Source: Ascaphus truei (Eukaryota; Chordata; Amphibia; Anura; Ascaphidae). From it: DNA of 64,000 nt. A program made the translations under genes and the position numbers. The notes beneath the pieces were generated by a model. It had not been told where the DNA came from and searched no databases. It was given only the letters and a program-made list of their open reading frames with translations. Position 1 is the stretch's first letter. The number at the start of each line of letters is the position of its first letter. This document shows positions 45,992 through 57,669 of this stretch, in pieces. The DNA lies in the NCBI GenBank assembly GCA_036426205.1, contig CM071568.1:223188966-223252965 (forward strand). The letters run 5' to 3'.

Positions 45992-46156
45992 GGGGATATT
46001 TTAAATGTATTGGTTAGGTTGGGGTATATTTTAAATGTATTGGGGAGGTTGGGGTATATTTTAAATGTATTGGGGAGGTGGGGGTATATTTTAAATGTAT
46101 TGGGGAGGTGGGGGTATTTTTTTAAATGTATTGAGGAGGTGGGGGTATTTTTTCTA
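45992..46156. repeat. 30-bp tandem repeat, about 5.5 units
   Basis: Units of GGGGTATATTTTAAATGTAT followed by TGGGGAGGT(T/G). The open frame over it is a repeat peptide without support. Confidence 0.9.
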
Positions 46157-46230
46157 CCTAATTGAAGCTCACCCCCTCCCACATTTAAATGGTTAAGGGC
46201 TCACTCCATAGCATCTTCCACTCAGGGGAA

Positions 46231-46400
46231 CTTGCTTGCGTGCAGTATGGTTGTGACAACTCTAATACAGAGTGCTTTTCCTGGTAATGTACAGGTGAAT
46301 AAAAGCTTCAATCAGCTTGCTTGCTTGCAGTATGGTTGTGACAACTCTAATACAGAGTGCTTTTCCTGGTAATGTACAGGTGAATAAAAGCTTCAATCAG
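46231..46400. repeat. 85-bp tandem duplication
   Basis: 46231-46315 is repeated at 46316-46400 with about one difference. Both copies contain AGTATGGTTGTGACAACTC and GAATAAAAGCTTCAATCAG. Confidence 0.95.
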
Positions 46401-46678
46401 ACTTAGAACTTTGCAACTAATATTGACAGATTTACTATAAATCATTCTTCCTGTTATTACACAGCTTATTAAGAATTTATATTAGCGTTAGGGACCCCTG
46501 AATTGTGGTCTGCCGTGCAGTTGGCTCAGGGGCTTACAACAATTTTGGCCAAAAATGTCAAACTAAAAGACCATTTTACTTAATAGATATTTATACTGTA
46601 CATATATATTTAGGCACTGTACCGTGTATGAGTTTCACTGGATGTGCTAAAACTGAGCTCTGTGTGTTTTATGTTCTG

Positions 46679-46800
46679 TCTCTGGTTTTAAATATACATT
46701 GCCATGCTCAGTAGCACTCTGTGACACTCATATGCTTATATATATGTTGTGGTTATTTTGGGGGTTCAATAGGAGCTTGTTAGGTGTCCAGTATGTTCTC
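46679..46800. repeat. Dispersed repeat, copy of 36120-36240
   Basis: Shares CTGGTTTTAAATATA, ATTGCCATGCTCAGTAGCAC and TGTTGTGGTTATTTTGGG in the same order. It lacks the palindrome and direct repeats seen at the first copy. Confidence 0.8.
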
Positions 46801-47550
46801 ATCTGAAGTAAGCAATCAGCAAGTGAATGATCTGATGTATAAGATATAAAAAAAAGAGAACTACTTTTGCTTTATCAGATTTCAGATATTTCTCTGCAAT
46901 CTATACACTTGGTAACTGATTTTAAACATAAACAATCAGTGTGATGTACAGTATTATTAGAAGTCTATGTACCATTGTGAGGAGAGGTTTTATTTTTCGC
47001 TTCTTAAAAAGCTATAAAGTGATGGTCAAGATGGTTCAGAAAATATTAATCAAAAGGGCTGGTGTAAGTCTCCTAGAAAAGATGAGATGTCCCTAAAGAA
47101 ATCACTTCAGTGAATTTTATTTACAGCATAAAGGAATTACATGTGCTCAGTGAAAGGAGCTTTCATTGAACATTTTAGTCTATGCAATTTGCTTGTGATT
47201 TACAATGAAGCCTTTCACTAAGATATCTATTGGGGTCATTTTCTTTACAAATGACAGGGCTAAACTGTAGGTGAAAACATTTAAGGATAATTTCACTCTT
47301 GGATTTGGTTAAATAAATGTTAATGATACAATGGAAATATTGTAAATGTATGTGATTTCTCAGTGTCATTAGAAGCTTTAAAGTCCTTTATTTTTCCGCC
47401 AGCGCAGCTCCATAAACAATGCACATGTCATTTAAAGAAAATTAACATAGCAGCATTTGCCACAATAAATGCAATAACTATTGCAATTCAATAGCATTAG
47501 AGTAGGAAAGACTGATATGCATGTACCTACTGTAAGTGTAAGTACTCTTA
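46801..47550. other. No gene seen
   Basis: AT-rich, no supported coding region or named repeat. Confidence 0.4.
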
Positions 47551-47818
47551 GGCCTCGTTCAGGTAGGGAACAGGCGCGCTGGCGCTCCGGCGCTACGCCC
47601 TGCTCGGCCATGCTTTTCCTGGCCGGCTAGGTGCTTGCGTCCTCAATGGGCGAACCGCTCACGTGACGCGCTTGCGAGCAGCGAAATCAATTTTGCTTGC
47701 TCGTCAAGCGGCTGAGCGCCGAGCAGGCGCGCCTGCCCGGTCACGCAGGCCACGTGCATTGTCGCAACGTGTCCAGCATGAGCGCGCGAGCCCGCTCAGC
47801 ACCACCCTGGACGAGGAC
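47551..47818. mobile_element. 268-bp Harbinger-type MITE, CpG-rich
   Basis: GGCCTCGTTCAGG at the left and CGAGGAC at the right, with TTA on both sides (47548-47550, 47819-47821). Shares TGGGCGAACNGCTCACGTGA with 54565-54834. Non-coding. Confidence 0.75.
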
Positions 47819-47821
47819 TTA

Positions 47822-49266
47822 GTCTTGCTGCTAATGTGAAGAAATCATTGACATTAGTGGAAGTCTGCTGTAATGTTTCTTTGTAGAGATAGGTCAATAA
47901 CTGATACCTGAAGATAGAGGTGCTTGTTAACCTCTTGAATGTCACCTGACGAAATAGTTACTGACCACAAAGTCGGCTGCATAACGTAACAGTTAGATTA
48001 TAGCAGCAGAAAACTATTTAGAGCAGCAATCCTGCTTTTCTTTTTTTTCCCTTTAGGTTTGAAATAGGGGGTTCATTTCAGCTCCGGGGACCCCCTGCCT
48101 CCCGAGATATTTATCTCAGTAGGTACTGTAGCTGAAAAACACAGGTTCTGCCAAGTGCTTCTATCAAAATATTCAAAAGTTACAAAGGGGGTTCCTTCTT
48201 TTGAAACTAAAAGGTTACATTTGGGAGATCTGGGCAAAAACCAATTGGATTACCTTATTGAAGTCTATTGTGTCATATTGTAAAAAATCAGTGAGACTGA
48301 CCAAAAATCAGCGACACGCACAAAATGTTAATGTTGACATGTTTAAAAAGGAGGGACATTAGCCCTTAATACTGGGCCAGGGAGTCCCACTGTGAGGTCC
48401 CTTGTGTGTTTGTTTCACCTGAGGCTTATAAATCTTAATTTTTGACAGCACGTGTGTGGGCCAGGGGAGTGAAGCTAATAGAGATGCATTTTCTGAGTTC
48501 CTGGGTAGTTTGAAGAGCGTTATTTTCATCTAAAGTTGAAATGGGAGATCATCTCTTTTAATCTTAGGTTGGTGCTTGTCCCTGTAAAGTGTTTCCCCCT
48601 ATGTACATTAACTATGGCTGCCACTTGGGGCGGAGTCTACTCATTTGTCTATTTTCAAAGATATGTGAACACTACTGAATAATAAATAGCCTCGTTAGTT
48701 CCACAGTAGTTTTACAAAATATGTGCATTACTACAATGTCAGTGAATTACATTTTGTATGCCATGTTTAACCCAGGAAGATATATTTTTCTTCTAACCAT
48801 TGGATATGCTGGTCAGTGTTTCTACTGCCTCTTCTTTATATACTACAATATTTATAGATGTTCTGCTACAGATCTAGCCAGATTTACCTAATCTAGAGCC
48901 GCAAAAAAATGCATTTTATCATGGCTCTGGTAACGGTAAAAGCCACGCCACCGCAGCAGCAGGAACGTGTATTTTCCCTACCGACCCAACTTCAGCGTAA
49001 ATCCTCGATGCAAGGGAACGAAGAGGTTGGATTCACACAGCATTCCTTGGCATTCAATAAATCTGCCTACAGTACATCTGTACACACACAGAATCCCAGA
49101 AAGCTCTAGATATTAGGGAGGTATTCCCCTGTGTATTTTTGTCATATTGGATTTAGCTTTGGGCTTTTCTGTCATTTGTTGTATACAGCACATCTGTACG
49201 TCCAAAATGGTATATAAAATGGTGTATATATATTGTGTAAGTGTGACACTGAATAATATATATATA
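47822..49266. other. No gene seen; one shared module
   Basis: 48068-48106 carries CAGCTCCGGGGACCCCCTGC and CCCGAGATA, the module also found in the Harbinger-type elements at 27950 and 31280. Otherwise unclassified. Confidence 0.4.
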
Positions 49267-49422
49267 CAGTGGTTGACAAATCACCAAAAAATCTACTCGC
49301 CACACAAAAAAATCTACTCGCCACCTAGTACCAAACGTGTGCTGCTTGGGCCAATATTTACTCGTCCGGGGGTTAAATCCACTCGCCCGGGGCGAGCAAA
49401 TGTATAGGTTTGTCGAACACTG
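49267..49422. mobile_element. 156-bp hAT-type MITE
   Basis: CAGTGGTTGACAAAT at the left, inverted as TTTGTCGAACACTG at the right. Flanked by TATATATA on both sides, which fits an 8-bp duplication but lies in a TA repeat. Interior has tandem AAAAAATCTACTCGCCAC. Short relative of the element at 36259. Confidence 0.8.
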
Positions 49423-49429
49423 TATATAT

Positions 49430-50450
49430 ACATATACATATACACGAAGAAGGGGAAGATAACCTCGCATCCACTCAAGCAATATAAATGGTCACCATAA
49501 GCCAGTATATAATGGAATAATTTTCATAACAAGCGGTGCTCACGGGTCAGTAATAACCATGCAACAAAGAGAAAGAAACCCGCTTCAGAGCACTCAGGTA
49601 TACCGTATAAGAAATAACAATTTATTGATTGACACAAAGAAAACAGGAAACAGTACAAAGATAATTAAAAATAGTCTAGGACCCCTGACATGGATACTAC
49701 CCAAAAAAAATGCTGTTGTATAGAGAAGGGGTAAACTAATTATATAGACCCCAATACCTGAAATAGGCAAAATGATTGAAATCACCTAGATATACAGTAA
49801 AAGCTTGGCTATTTAAAGCTGGTGATGGGACTAAGACTCCACACTCCTGACGAAGCGGACGGTATCACGTGGAAAAACCGGTAGAGTGGGAGTCCTTTCA
49901 CCATACGGAGCATTCTTGGAGAGGAGCCGCAGGCCGCGAGGTTGCTACCTGAAAACCAGATCTGACGTCAGATGCCCAGACCCGCAGAGACGCGATGGAG
50001 TAAAGGCTGGAGACAGAGATCTTATGGTGGCTGCAGGATGGTGAGCTGGTGTGCCGAGCGGTTTCTTCAATACACTATTGCAGTGTGATATGCCTGGTTT
50101 TTATTGATATATTGTAAGTGCGATTTTTACACTTAGATTAAAACCTTTTAAACCTGGTTGATCTATGCTATGTAGCTTTTTCCTCTCTATATATTGGGGC
50201 TACATTGTCTTGAGTATTGGAGCTGCTTCTCCCTCAATCCATTATGAGTTGACACTCACCTTGGATAGACTGCCTAAAGCCTTGATTACACACTGCTGTT
50301 GATATTCTTACAGTTTGTAAGTAGGCCTTTCACAAGAGCCAAGATTGGAGCTGACATTTGTTCCACTTTGTATTTCTCCTGCACTTAGATTTTCTGTGCT
50401 TTTGTGTTTTTTTCTCTATACTGACCCTGGAATCTGTGAATCTAATATGT
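49430..50450 (+). repeat. Retroelement-like repeat with hammerhead-like relic
   Basis: CTGACGAAGCGG at 49851 followed by GGAAAAACCGG near 49880 keeps the CTGANGA and GAAA blocks of a hammerhead, but the stem II partner (CGTGG) is damaged and no cleavage site can be assigned. The downstream T-rich section resembles the 3' part of the segment at 5860-6240. No coding region. Confidence 0.35.
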
Positions 50451-51175
50451 AGCATATACAGCTGCTGATCACAGTTAAACTACAAAATATACAAAGAGTA
50501 CAATTAATTATATATTCTTAATTACTCAGACACAGATAATGTTACAGTATGTTAACATACTTCACAATATTAACAATTGTCTTCTCTGTAATTTACATAC
50601 TGGCCCATGCATCTCCTGTGGGACAACAGGTGGCAATGCTTGCATCTCAAGTGTCATCACCATTAATGGAAGGCGAGAACATGAAGTTTGTACAATATTA
50701 TGTGTCAATTTATATGGGTAGCAGTGAACACTTCGAAACAACAAAGGTTTATGCTCAGCCAATTTGCCAGTGGGCTGGCTGAACATATATACAGTAGGAG
50801 AGCGGAACCAATGAATAGACAGACAGAGTGGAGGCGCGTCCTCAGTGCAGGCTGGGATTGGCTGTAGTGGTGCAGGAGACAGATGTGGGAAGGATTGCTG
50901 ATGAAGATTGATGACGCCGTACATGCACGCGTTGAGCGCGAGTCACGTGCGCACAGTGCGCGCCGATGATGCCACCGCACGGGCGCAACCTGGAGGGGAG
51001 GCGGGGCCAGGAGATTCCACATTTACCTCCGCGCACGATGCGCGTGCCCCCGTAGTATGGCGGCTGGAGATGGGTGGCCCAGATGACGTATTGCAGGAGG
51101 CAGAGGAAGCGGAGCACCCGGTCGCGAGCCGGAGCAAGCAGGGAGCGCGCCGATGGCGGCGTGACTCACGGATCC
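50451..51175. other. No gene; CpG-dense block at 50880-51175
   Basis: 50880-51175 is CpG-dense (CACGCGTTGAGCGCGAG, GTGCGCACAGTGCGCGCC), unlike its neighbours. It may be an LTR or element promoter; I see no exon structure next to it. The small frames crossing it on both strands are unsupported. Confidence 0.4.
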
Positions 51176-51299
51176 ACACACATATAGTACAATTGCAGAT
51201 GTGAGTGACATCTGCAGAGTAGTTTAATCAACGTTTTCACATCTGATGTCGCAGTCATATAAATGTAGTTATTTAGTTGTCCAATCAACAGCATTACTC

Positions 51300-51746
51300 A
51301 AAGCTGCAGTTCAAGCTGCCATTTTAAAAATATATATATATTTTTTTTCCATTCAATATTTACATCAATACAACCTGCACACTGACAAGTGATTAGCTAA
51401 GCTGCAGATAGATCCGTTCTCCTGTAATCGACTGTAATAGATTGCTTGCTCATGGTTATTTAATTCAGTTCTTGCACAGCATTTTGGGCAATGTAGTTCC
51501 TAGAATATAATTGACTGGGCAGTTACTAGATACAATTGGTTCACTGCTAGAGAGAGGGCGGGTCTCAATGGCCAGAGCCTATCGGAAGGGGGCTGTCACT
51601 TTGGAAATGCTTCCTACATCAGAAACATTAAAAATGTCTTTAAAACATTTTTTTTTTTAAATGCTACAAGTATTTTCTCATAGTACAGAACTGCTTTATT
51701 AAAAAAAAAAACCACACAAGTAAGATATTGCTTGAACTGCTGCTTT
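51300..51746. mobile_element. 447-bp MITE with AAAGCTGCAGTTCAAGC ends
   Basis: 17-bp terminal inverted repeats with one mismatch (51300-51316, 51730-51746). TTAA at the right edge hints at a TTAA-targeting group such as Kolobok or piggyBac, but the left flank does not confirm it. A second copy is at 61517-61738 (shared CAATTGGTTCACTGCTAGAG). Confidence 0.7.
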
Positions 51747-51959
51747 AAGAAACTACACAAAGATTCCATGTTGTTATGATTCACACTCAATAGATACAGT
51801 TTCAATGTTGTCAAATTAGTCATGCGCAATTGTATTTCAGACATTACATTCATTGTGACTCTGATGTCACAATTGAATTTGTTAATGACAATGAAATCAA
51901 AACGCATTGATACAGCAAACGATGGGAACAATATTTTAAATGCGACAATCAATTAATGT

Positions 51960-52540
51960 TGTCCTCATTTTTTTCAAACAGATATTCAATCTCCTGGACA
52001 CATCTCAGGACTTGACGATTCACCGTGTATGTCTTTTGCGACGGATGTTGAGAGTCCAGAATTAAGCCATCATCAACCGCTAGCGCACATCGTGATACTG
52101 CCGACCAAGATCAATTGGCCTCAATAGAGCAATCTGAAGCTCGTTTATTGCAAAGCCAAATCTCACGTCATGAACAATTGATAGGTGTTCAAGAAAGAAT
52201 GGTAGCTAAAATCAAAAATATAAAAGAAATCTTACTACAGAATACAGCTGAATTTAAAATTCTCAATAGCTCTATGCTATCTATTGCTGCAAGTTTCATT
52301 AAACAAAATGAGATGCGTACCTCTGCAGTTGTCTCTGAAGTATGCTTTCCTGCTCATCAGAAGTTGGATCCTTAGATTGTGCTGTCTTTTCACCGGAGAC
52401 ATCTGTAGCACATTCTCCAAAAAAACATAGTGAAGTGTCTCCCCAAAGGGTCTTTCAACTATCTTCTCCAACTGTCATTGAACCATCACCAGCAACTGTT
52501 ATTGAAGCATCTCCACATCTCCAAGTAATCTGTTTTTTGA
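51960..52540 (+). pseudogene. Myb-like Harbinger accessory protein, C-terminal fragment
   Basis: Reads DIQSPGHISGLDDSPCMSFA, then after a one-base shift near 52081 HRDTADQDQLASIEQSEARL, SQISRHEQLIGVQERMVAKI and a coiled segment ILLQNTAEFKILNSSMLSIA to a stop at 52375. The Ser/Asp-rich linker followed by a short helical RHEQLIGVQERM region resembles the C-terminal half of Harbinger Myb/SANT-like proteins. There is no transposase nearby, and CR1-like sequence starts at about 52545. Moderate confidence only. Confidence 0.45.
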
Positions 52541-52544
52541 TCAT

Positions 52545-53260
52545 TTATTTCAAATGAGACCATGTTATGATCACTGTTACCCAAATGTTCCAGGACTTGA
52601 ATATTGCTATTACTTCTACATTGATTGATATTATCAAATCCAGTATTACCCCTCTCCTGGTTGGTTCCTCAAAAAATTGGGTCATATAATTGTCTTTAAG
52701 CACCCCTAAAAACCTTTTGTTGTAATTGTAATTCTCATTGCCCCAATCTATGTCTGGATAATTAAAATCCCCCATTATGCAAACATAACCTAGTTTTAAT
52801 GCCTTCTCCATTTGCAAAAAGTATTTTATTTTCCTCAATCTCACAGATATTTGGTGGTTTATAGCATATCCCTACAAACAAACATTTTCTTTGTACATTT
52901 ACCTCCACTGCTAATTTCTATCCACAAGGTCTCTACATTTTCATCATTCCCTTCATAAACATCTTCCCTTAAACCGGATCAAAAACCTATTATAACATAT
53001 AAACATACTCCACCTCCTCTTCTATTTTCTCAATCCTTCTGAAAAGGGGAATAACCCTCTAAATTAACTGCCCAGTCATGAGTTTCATCCCATGTTTCAG
53101 TAATGCCTATAATATCATAATGCCCCTTGCAGCTATTAATTCAAGCCCCCCATTTTATCTGTCAGGCATCTTGCATTATCAAACATGCCTTTAAGTAAAA
53201 AAAAATTCAGTCTGTACTATTATCTTACGTGCTCCTTCCTTTTTGCGCCAATTTGGTTTA
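52545..53260 (-). pseudogene. CR1-like LINE endonuclease fragment
   Basis: The AP-endonuclease region of a CR1-type LINE, on minus. Upstream broken frames give GGLELIAARG, then ALLKHGMKLMTGQLI (the frame-shifted ITETWDETHDWAVN motif) and WIEISSG. The open frame 52844-52545 gives CIMGDFNYPDIDWGNENYNY, FEEPTRRGVILDLIIS and ends before the SDH motif. GDFNYPDIDW and PTR-LDL are diagnostic for CR1-type nucleases. Both ends are truncated. Confidence 0.8.
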
Positions 53261-54564
53261 GTCTTTAGAAGTTTTCTAGTATTATCTGTATTTACTATGG
53301 GTGCCTCGCTGCTTGTCAAACTCACACTTGCCCCCATTCTACCTCCATAACTCCCTGCTATTTCCTCATCTATTCTATTTAGTTTGTTATGTTTAATTCC
53401 CCTCCCCCCTCCATACTAGTTTAAAATCTCCTCCAACCTTGTACTGTATGTGTATGGGTTCCACTGTACCTATGAGATTATGTACTTAGAGAGGAGGCAT
53501 GTGTTATTTTAGTGTGTTATGACAAAGATGTTCTTCACCAAATTGATTAGGACATCAAATTTTGTCAGCCAGCCCCTGAGAACATTACATTATTCCTTCT
53601 GCACTAATGTTAATCTGTCACTCCCAAGTGAATGGCAGCCCTTACCATTCCACATTTCTCCCTATTCTTGTGTGAGCAAACAAATTTCATCCTCAGAGGA
53701 AATGATGCATCAGGAGGCGCATTCATTGATGTCATGCCTCCATCAAGATGAAAGCCGTACCATGTATTTATGTACTGTACATATATGTTGAAAAATATTA
53801 TGAAATAAAATAATTTTTTAATAATGACCTTTTTCTGAATAGAGAAGATTACCATTATGGTGTGCTCTGATTCAATATTATACAAAAAAAAAATTCTAAT
53901 TAATATGAAAGGAACCCTGGAGCAGATAACAGGTTGACATTGTGTTCTGTAATTTCCTGTACTGTATGTCGCTGTCGTTGATGGAATGTTGAAACACAAA
54001 AGATCCTAAAAGTCCAAGATGGTAATAAAAAGTATTGGGCAGTATCTGCTTTTGAAGTTTCTATAAGAGTTTACTTTTTTCTATGCAACAAATCCACTGT
54101 TTGCTTTCGGTTTCCAAGTTATTTTGTAGAAGTCGAGCCAGTAACATAAATGATCATAAATCTTTGTCAGTCTGAATTTATTGCTTCTTGCAGTGGTTGG
54201 AAAGATTAGCTGGGATAAAATCATAGACATGAAATCTGATTTGATGTATGACACAATAGCCAATGTGTGTGTGTCTAGGGAAAATAGAAACGTTAATGTT
54301 TTGTTGCATGTCATTGATTTTCAACCTCCTCCTGGAGAAACCAGCTATGCCATATTTAAAGGTGCAATCCTACATAGCTTTCCTAAAAATAACCTTTTGT
54401 AAACAATTTTAACAATTTAATTGGCTTCTTTGAACAATTCTAACTATGGTAAAGGCAAATATTTAGATTATTTTCTCTCTGGAAATTAATTATAAATTGC
54501 ATTTTTACGGGCTTCTAAATAGAGAGTGTTTGTCATCATTTACCCTCAGCCCAACTAGCCTTAA
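53261..54564. other. No gene seen
   Basis: AT-rich; small open frames without family features. The LINE region may begin slightly upstream of 53260. Confidence 0.4.
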
Positions 54565-54834
54565 GGCAGCGGCCAGGAAGGGAACGGGCTCGCTGCGCCC
54601 TGTTTGGCCAGGCGATTCGTGGCTCGGCAAGCACTCGCCTGGGGGCGCGGTCACGACATCATGAAGCTGGTTCGCCCTCATTGGGCGAACAGCTCACGTG
54701 ATTCGCTTGAGCGGAAAATTCTAATTTGCTTGCTCGCTGGCGCTTGCTCACGCTGGCCAAACACATTGCCGCAATGTGTTTCATCGCGGCCAGCGTGAGT
54801 GTGCCCGCCGCTCAGTGCCACCTTGGACGAGGCC
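54565..54834. mobile_element. 270-bp Harbinger-type MITE, second copy
   Basis: Same family as 47551-47818 (TTGGGCGAACAGCTCACGTG, ACGAGGCC end). TAA lies on both sides (54562-54564, 54835-54837). Confidence 0.75.
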
Positions 54835-55123
54835 TAAGAGAGCCAAGTTAATGTGACTCTGGCTGTACAAGCTCTTGCAGAACACACAGTGACATCAGAC
54901 AAAAGGGAGCAGCTAGAGAAAACTAAACCCCTCCGAAGTCTAAACCCAACATTTTAACAAACTAACTTAAAAAAATATTTTTGAGGCGCATGCGCGATGG
55001 CGAGGCGAATGGAGGCTTAACTACCGAGCTCCGCTTCCACCGGCGCAAATAAATCAATAAATCGCAGCAGAGACGCAAACACAGTACTATAACTGACAGT
55101 AAAACACTCCGGAACAGTTGGAG

Positions 55124-56119
55124 ATGGCATCGAGCCGCACATCTCGGCACAAAAGCCAGCCGGTGTCTACTTATTTCAAGAAGAAAGCAGTGGCCCCAAT
55201 AGACAAACCGGAGCTCCCAGCGCAACCCGCCAATATGGACCCGGACACAGACTCCCCCGCCGACGAAGCTGGGGATGAAGAAGTGGTCCGACGCAAAGAC
55301 CTCAAAGAATTTTGCGCACAGATGAAGAAGTTCTTCAGAACTGAATTGTGGGCACTTAGGAAAGATGTCGATGCGCTGGGAGAGAGGACAGACTCTCTAG
55401 AAACCAAAACGAATGATACCCTGGATGCGTTAACCCGCACACAAAATGAAGTGGCCTATCTGCAGGACAAAATCAGAGCCCTAGGAGAAAAAGCAGAGGA
55501 CTCCGAAAATCGGGACAGAAGATGTAATATATGCATGAGGGGGGTCCCTGAAACTGTCTCCGATCCAGAGGACTTTACTTCGAGGTGGCTGGAGCACCTC
55601 TTCCCTGACAAAATGGATAGAGAGCTCCTACTTGACAGATGCCAAAGAGCTCTCAGAGGGAGACCGCAAAAGGGAGAATCCCCCAGAGATATAGTGATAC
55701 GTCTACATCAATACCGAACGAAAGAAGAGATCTGTAGGATTGCCCGAGACGCCAAAACATTGGAATTTGACAAAATCATCTTCCAAATCTATCAAGATTT
55801 AGCCCCAGCCACCCTCATGCGGAGAAGAGCCTTCGCCCCAGTCACAAAGGTGCTAAGAGACCAAAGCATCCGATATCGCTGGTTATTTCCCTGCACACTA
55901 CTAGTGCTGAAAAATGGAGTGGCTCATACATTCCGAAAGCCTGAGGAGAGTGAAGGTTTCCTCGTCAAACTGGGAATCACGGGGATCCCCCTGAGCCTTC
56001 CTCACATGGAGCAGAGTGGCGGCTGTGGGGTCTCCCCCGGTGGCTTCGGGCTCCACCTGAGAACCTCTGCAACATATCCAACCCAGCCTGACCCCAGGAG
56101 TGATCAACAGCCTCGCTGA
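55124..56119 (+). CDS. L1-like ORF1 protein, intact frame
   Basis: RNA-binding, trimer-forming L1 protein of 331 codons. I chose the ATG at 55124; the open frame runs two codons further upstream but begins with TTG. It starts MASSRTSRHKSQPVSTYFKK. A coiled coil at about residues 75-125 includes LRKDVDALGERTDSLETKTN. The RRM-like core NRDRRCNICMRGVPETV is near 130, RCQRALRGRPQKG is near 170, and the C-terminal domain has IRYRWLFPCTLLVLKNG near 255. The tail is Gly/Pro/Ser-rich. Colinear with 36936-37913, which has an early stop. It is followed by the spacer and broken ORF2, so the copy cannot move by itself. Confidence 0.9.
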   Translation: MASSRTSRHKSQPVSTYFKKKAVAPIDKPELPAQPANMDPDTDSPADEAGDEEVVRRKDLKEFCAQMKKFFRTELWALRKDVDALGERTDSLETKTNDTLDALTRTQNEVAYLQDKIRALGEKAEDSENRDRRCNICMRGVPETVSDPEDFTSRWLEHLFPDKMDRELLLDRCQRALRGRPQKGESPRDIVIRLHQYRTKEEICRIARDAKTLEFDKIIFQIYQDLAPATLMRRRAFAPVTKVLRDQSIRYRWLFPCTLLVLKNGVAHTFRKPEESEGFLVKLGITGIPLSLPHMEQSGGCGVSPGGFGLHLRTSATYPTQPDPRSDQQPR

Positions 56120-57669
56120 AACCCGCGGACCTATCAAGCCATCCCGGAAACCTCACAAGCACAGGACTTACCCTATACCGCTGGCATCAGAGTCGAGGTC
56201 TGGAGCAGGTCCACCCGTGACTTTAAAATGGTGGCCATCTTCTCCTGTTCCTCCTCTCCCGGGCTTGGCGGTAGTTCTGCCAGGTCTCGTGCCTTTATCA
56301 GATGACGTCATCGAAAAACGTCACAACATCGCGGGATTCCGGAGGCCACGGGATTGGGAGAAACCGAGCCAATCAGCGGTGTCACCTCATCTCTCAGGAC
56401 CCCACTACAGGCGACCAGAGCACTTCCTGCCTGGATAGATGGAGGAAGCGACTACCACCAGCCATATCAGCGGCAGAGGAGCATTGAGCCCAAGTGGAAC
56501 GCACACAGCACTTTTATGTCACATTTTTAACAGTTAATAAAGCGGAGCGAAATGGGCATGGGAAACTTAGAGGAGGGAGGAGAGGGTGGAGAAGGGAGGT
56601 GATGATGGGATTTTACACTACACACTAGGACCCACGACCTAAGCACTACAGATAGCATCTACAGTTCTACGTAGAAAAATTGGGTATCAGTATTAGTTAG
56701 CCTTGTAGATATATAAGATATAGAATATATAATACAACGACACTGCAGTTTATCAACATTATTAGCGTTAGTTAATCACATATAAAACCGAGGGGGACCA
56801 GTATACATTTATACACTATATACACTATTTACACTATCAATGATAATCAATAAACATCTGTCTTGGTTAGAATCATCATCAAAATCACTCTAGATCAGAT
56901 TATTCAGAAGGAGGTACCAATAATCACTAGCGATAGTAGCGGATTAGAATCATACACGTGTAGAATATATCGAATATTTTGAGGTAGCAATAAGGATAGT
57001 TACCAAGATAGTTACTATATAGATAGACGTACTGTAACAAGTAACATATTGTACATGTTAAAGGCTTTAAATACCCGTAACACACTAATACACTATTAAG
57101 ATGAAGGACATCTACTTGAGGGGGTCAGGGGGATTCAAGACTGTAAACTCAATATAGGATAAGGTTGGTTACAGTTATTGTTATGGTTGTTATAGTTGTT
57201 GATGTTATTATTGATATTGCTATTGTTGTTACTGATGATATCAGTGCTACCGAGAAGGTTGGAACTGAAAGTGTTTAAATCACTGCAGGTAGCATTCGGC
57301 AGCAAAAGTCATATAGTCTGCTGCAATTTTATTTTAAGCTAGCTAGCAATGATGCGCCGGTGGAAATTCCCACGGCGCCGAACATGCGTACTACGGTATG
57401 GTCCCCAACGTTACGGGACCGCACTCAAGTCCCAGGGAGGTCAGTCCCTATTAGGGGTGTGCGCCTTGATTACATAAGGGAGCCAACTGACCTACCCTCT
57501 GGGCGCAAGAGACGAACTCGGGGGCCCCCGAGGCGAGCTCTTGATTTCATTTTCACCCTTTTCTGTTTCAACCTTAGCATTTCATTTTGCTCCTTCTGTG
57601 TCTTTCCCTGTTTTGTTTGCCTTTCCCTTCCTCCCCCTCCCCTCTTATCTCCCCCTCCCACCCCCTAGG
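56120..57669 (+). other. Spacer between L1 ORF1 and ORF2
   Basis: 1.55 kb without supported coding sequence. It ends in a long pyrimidine tract and CCCCCTAG directly before the ATG at 57670, which looks like a splice acceptor. AT-rich middle (56640-57350). Confidence 0.6.

Noticed and set aside
54604..54798. 64-codon frame
   Set aside because: Lies inside a CpG-rich MITE with target duplications.
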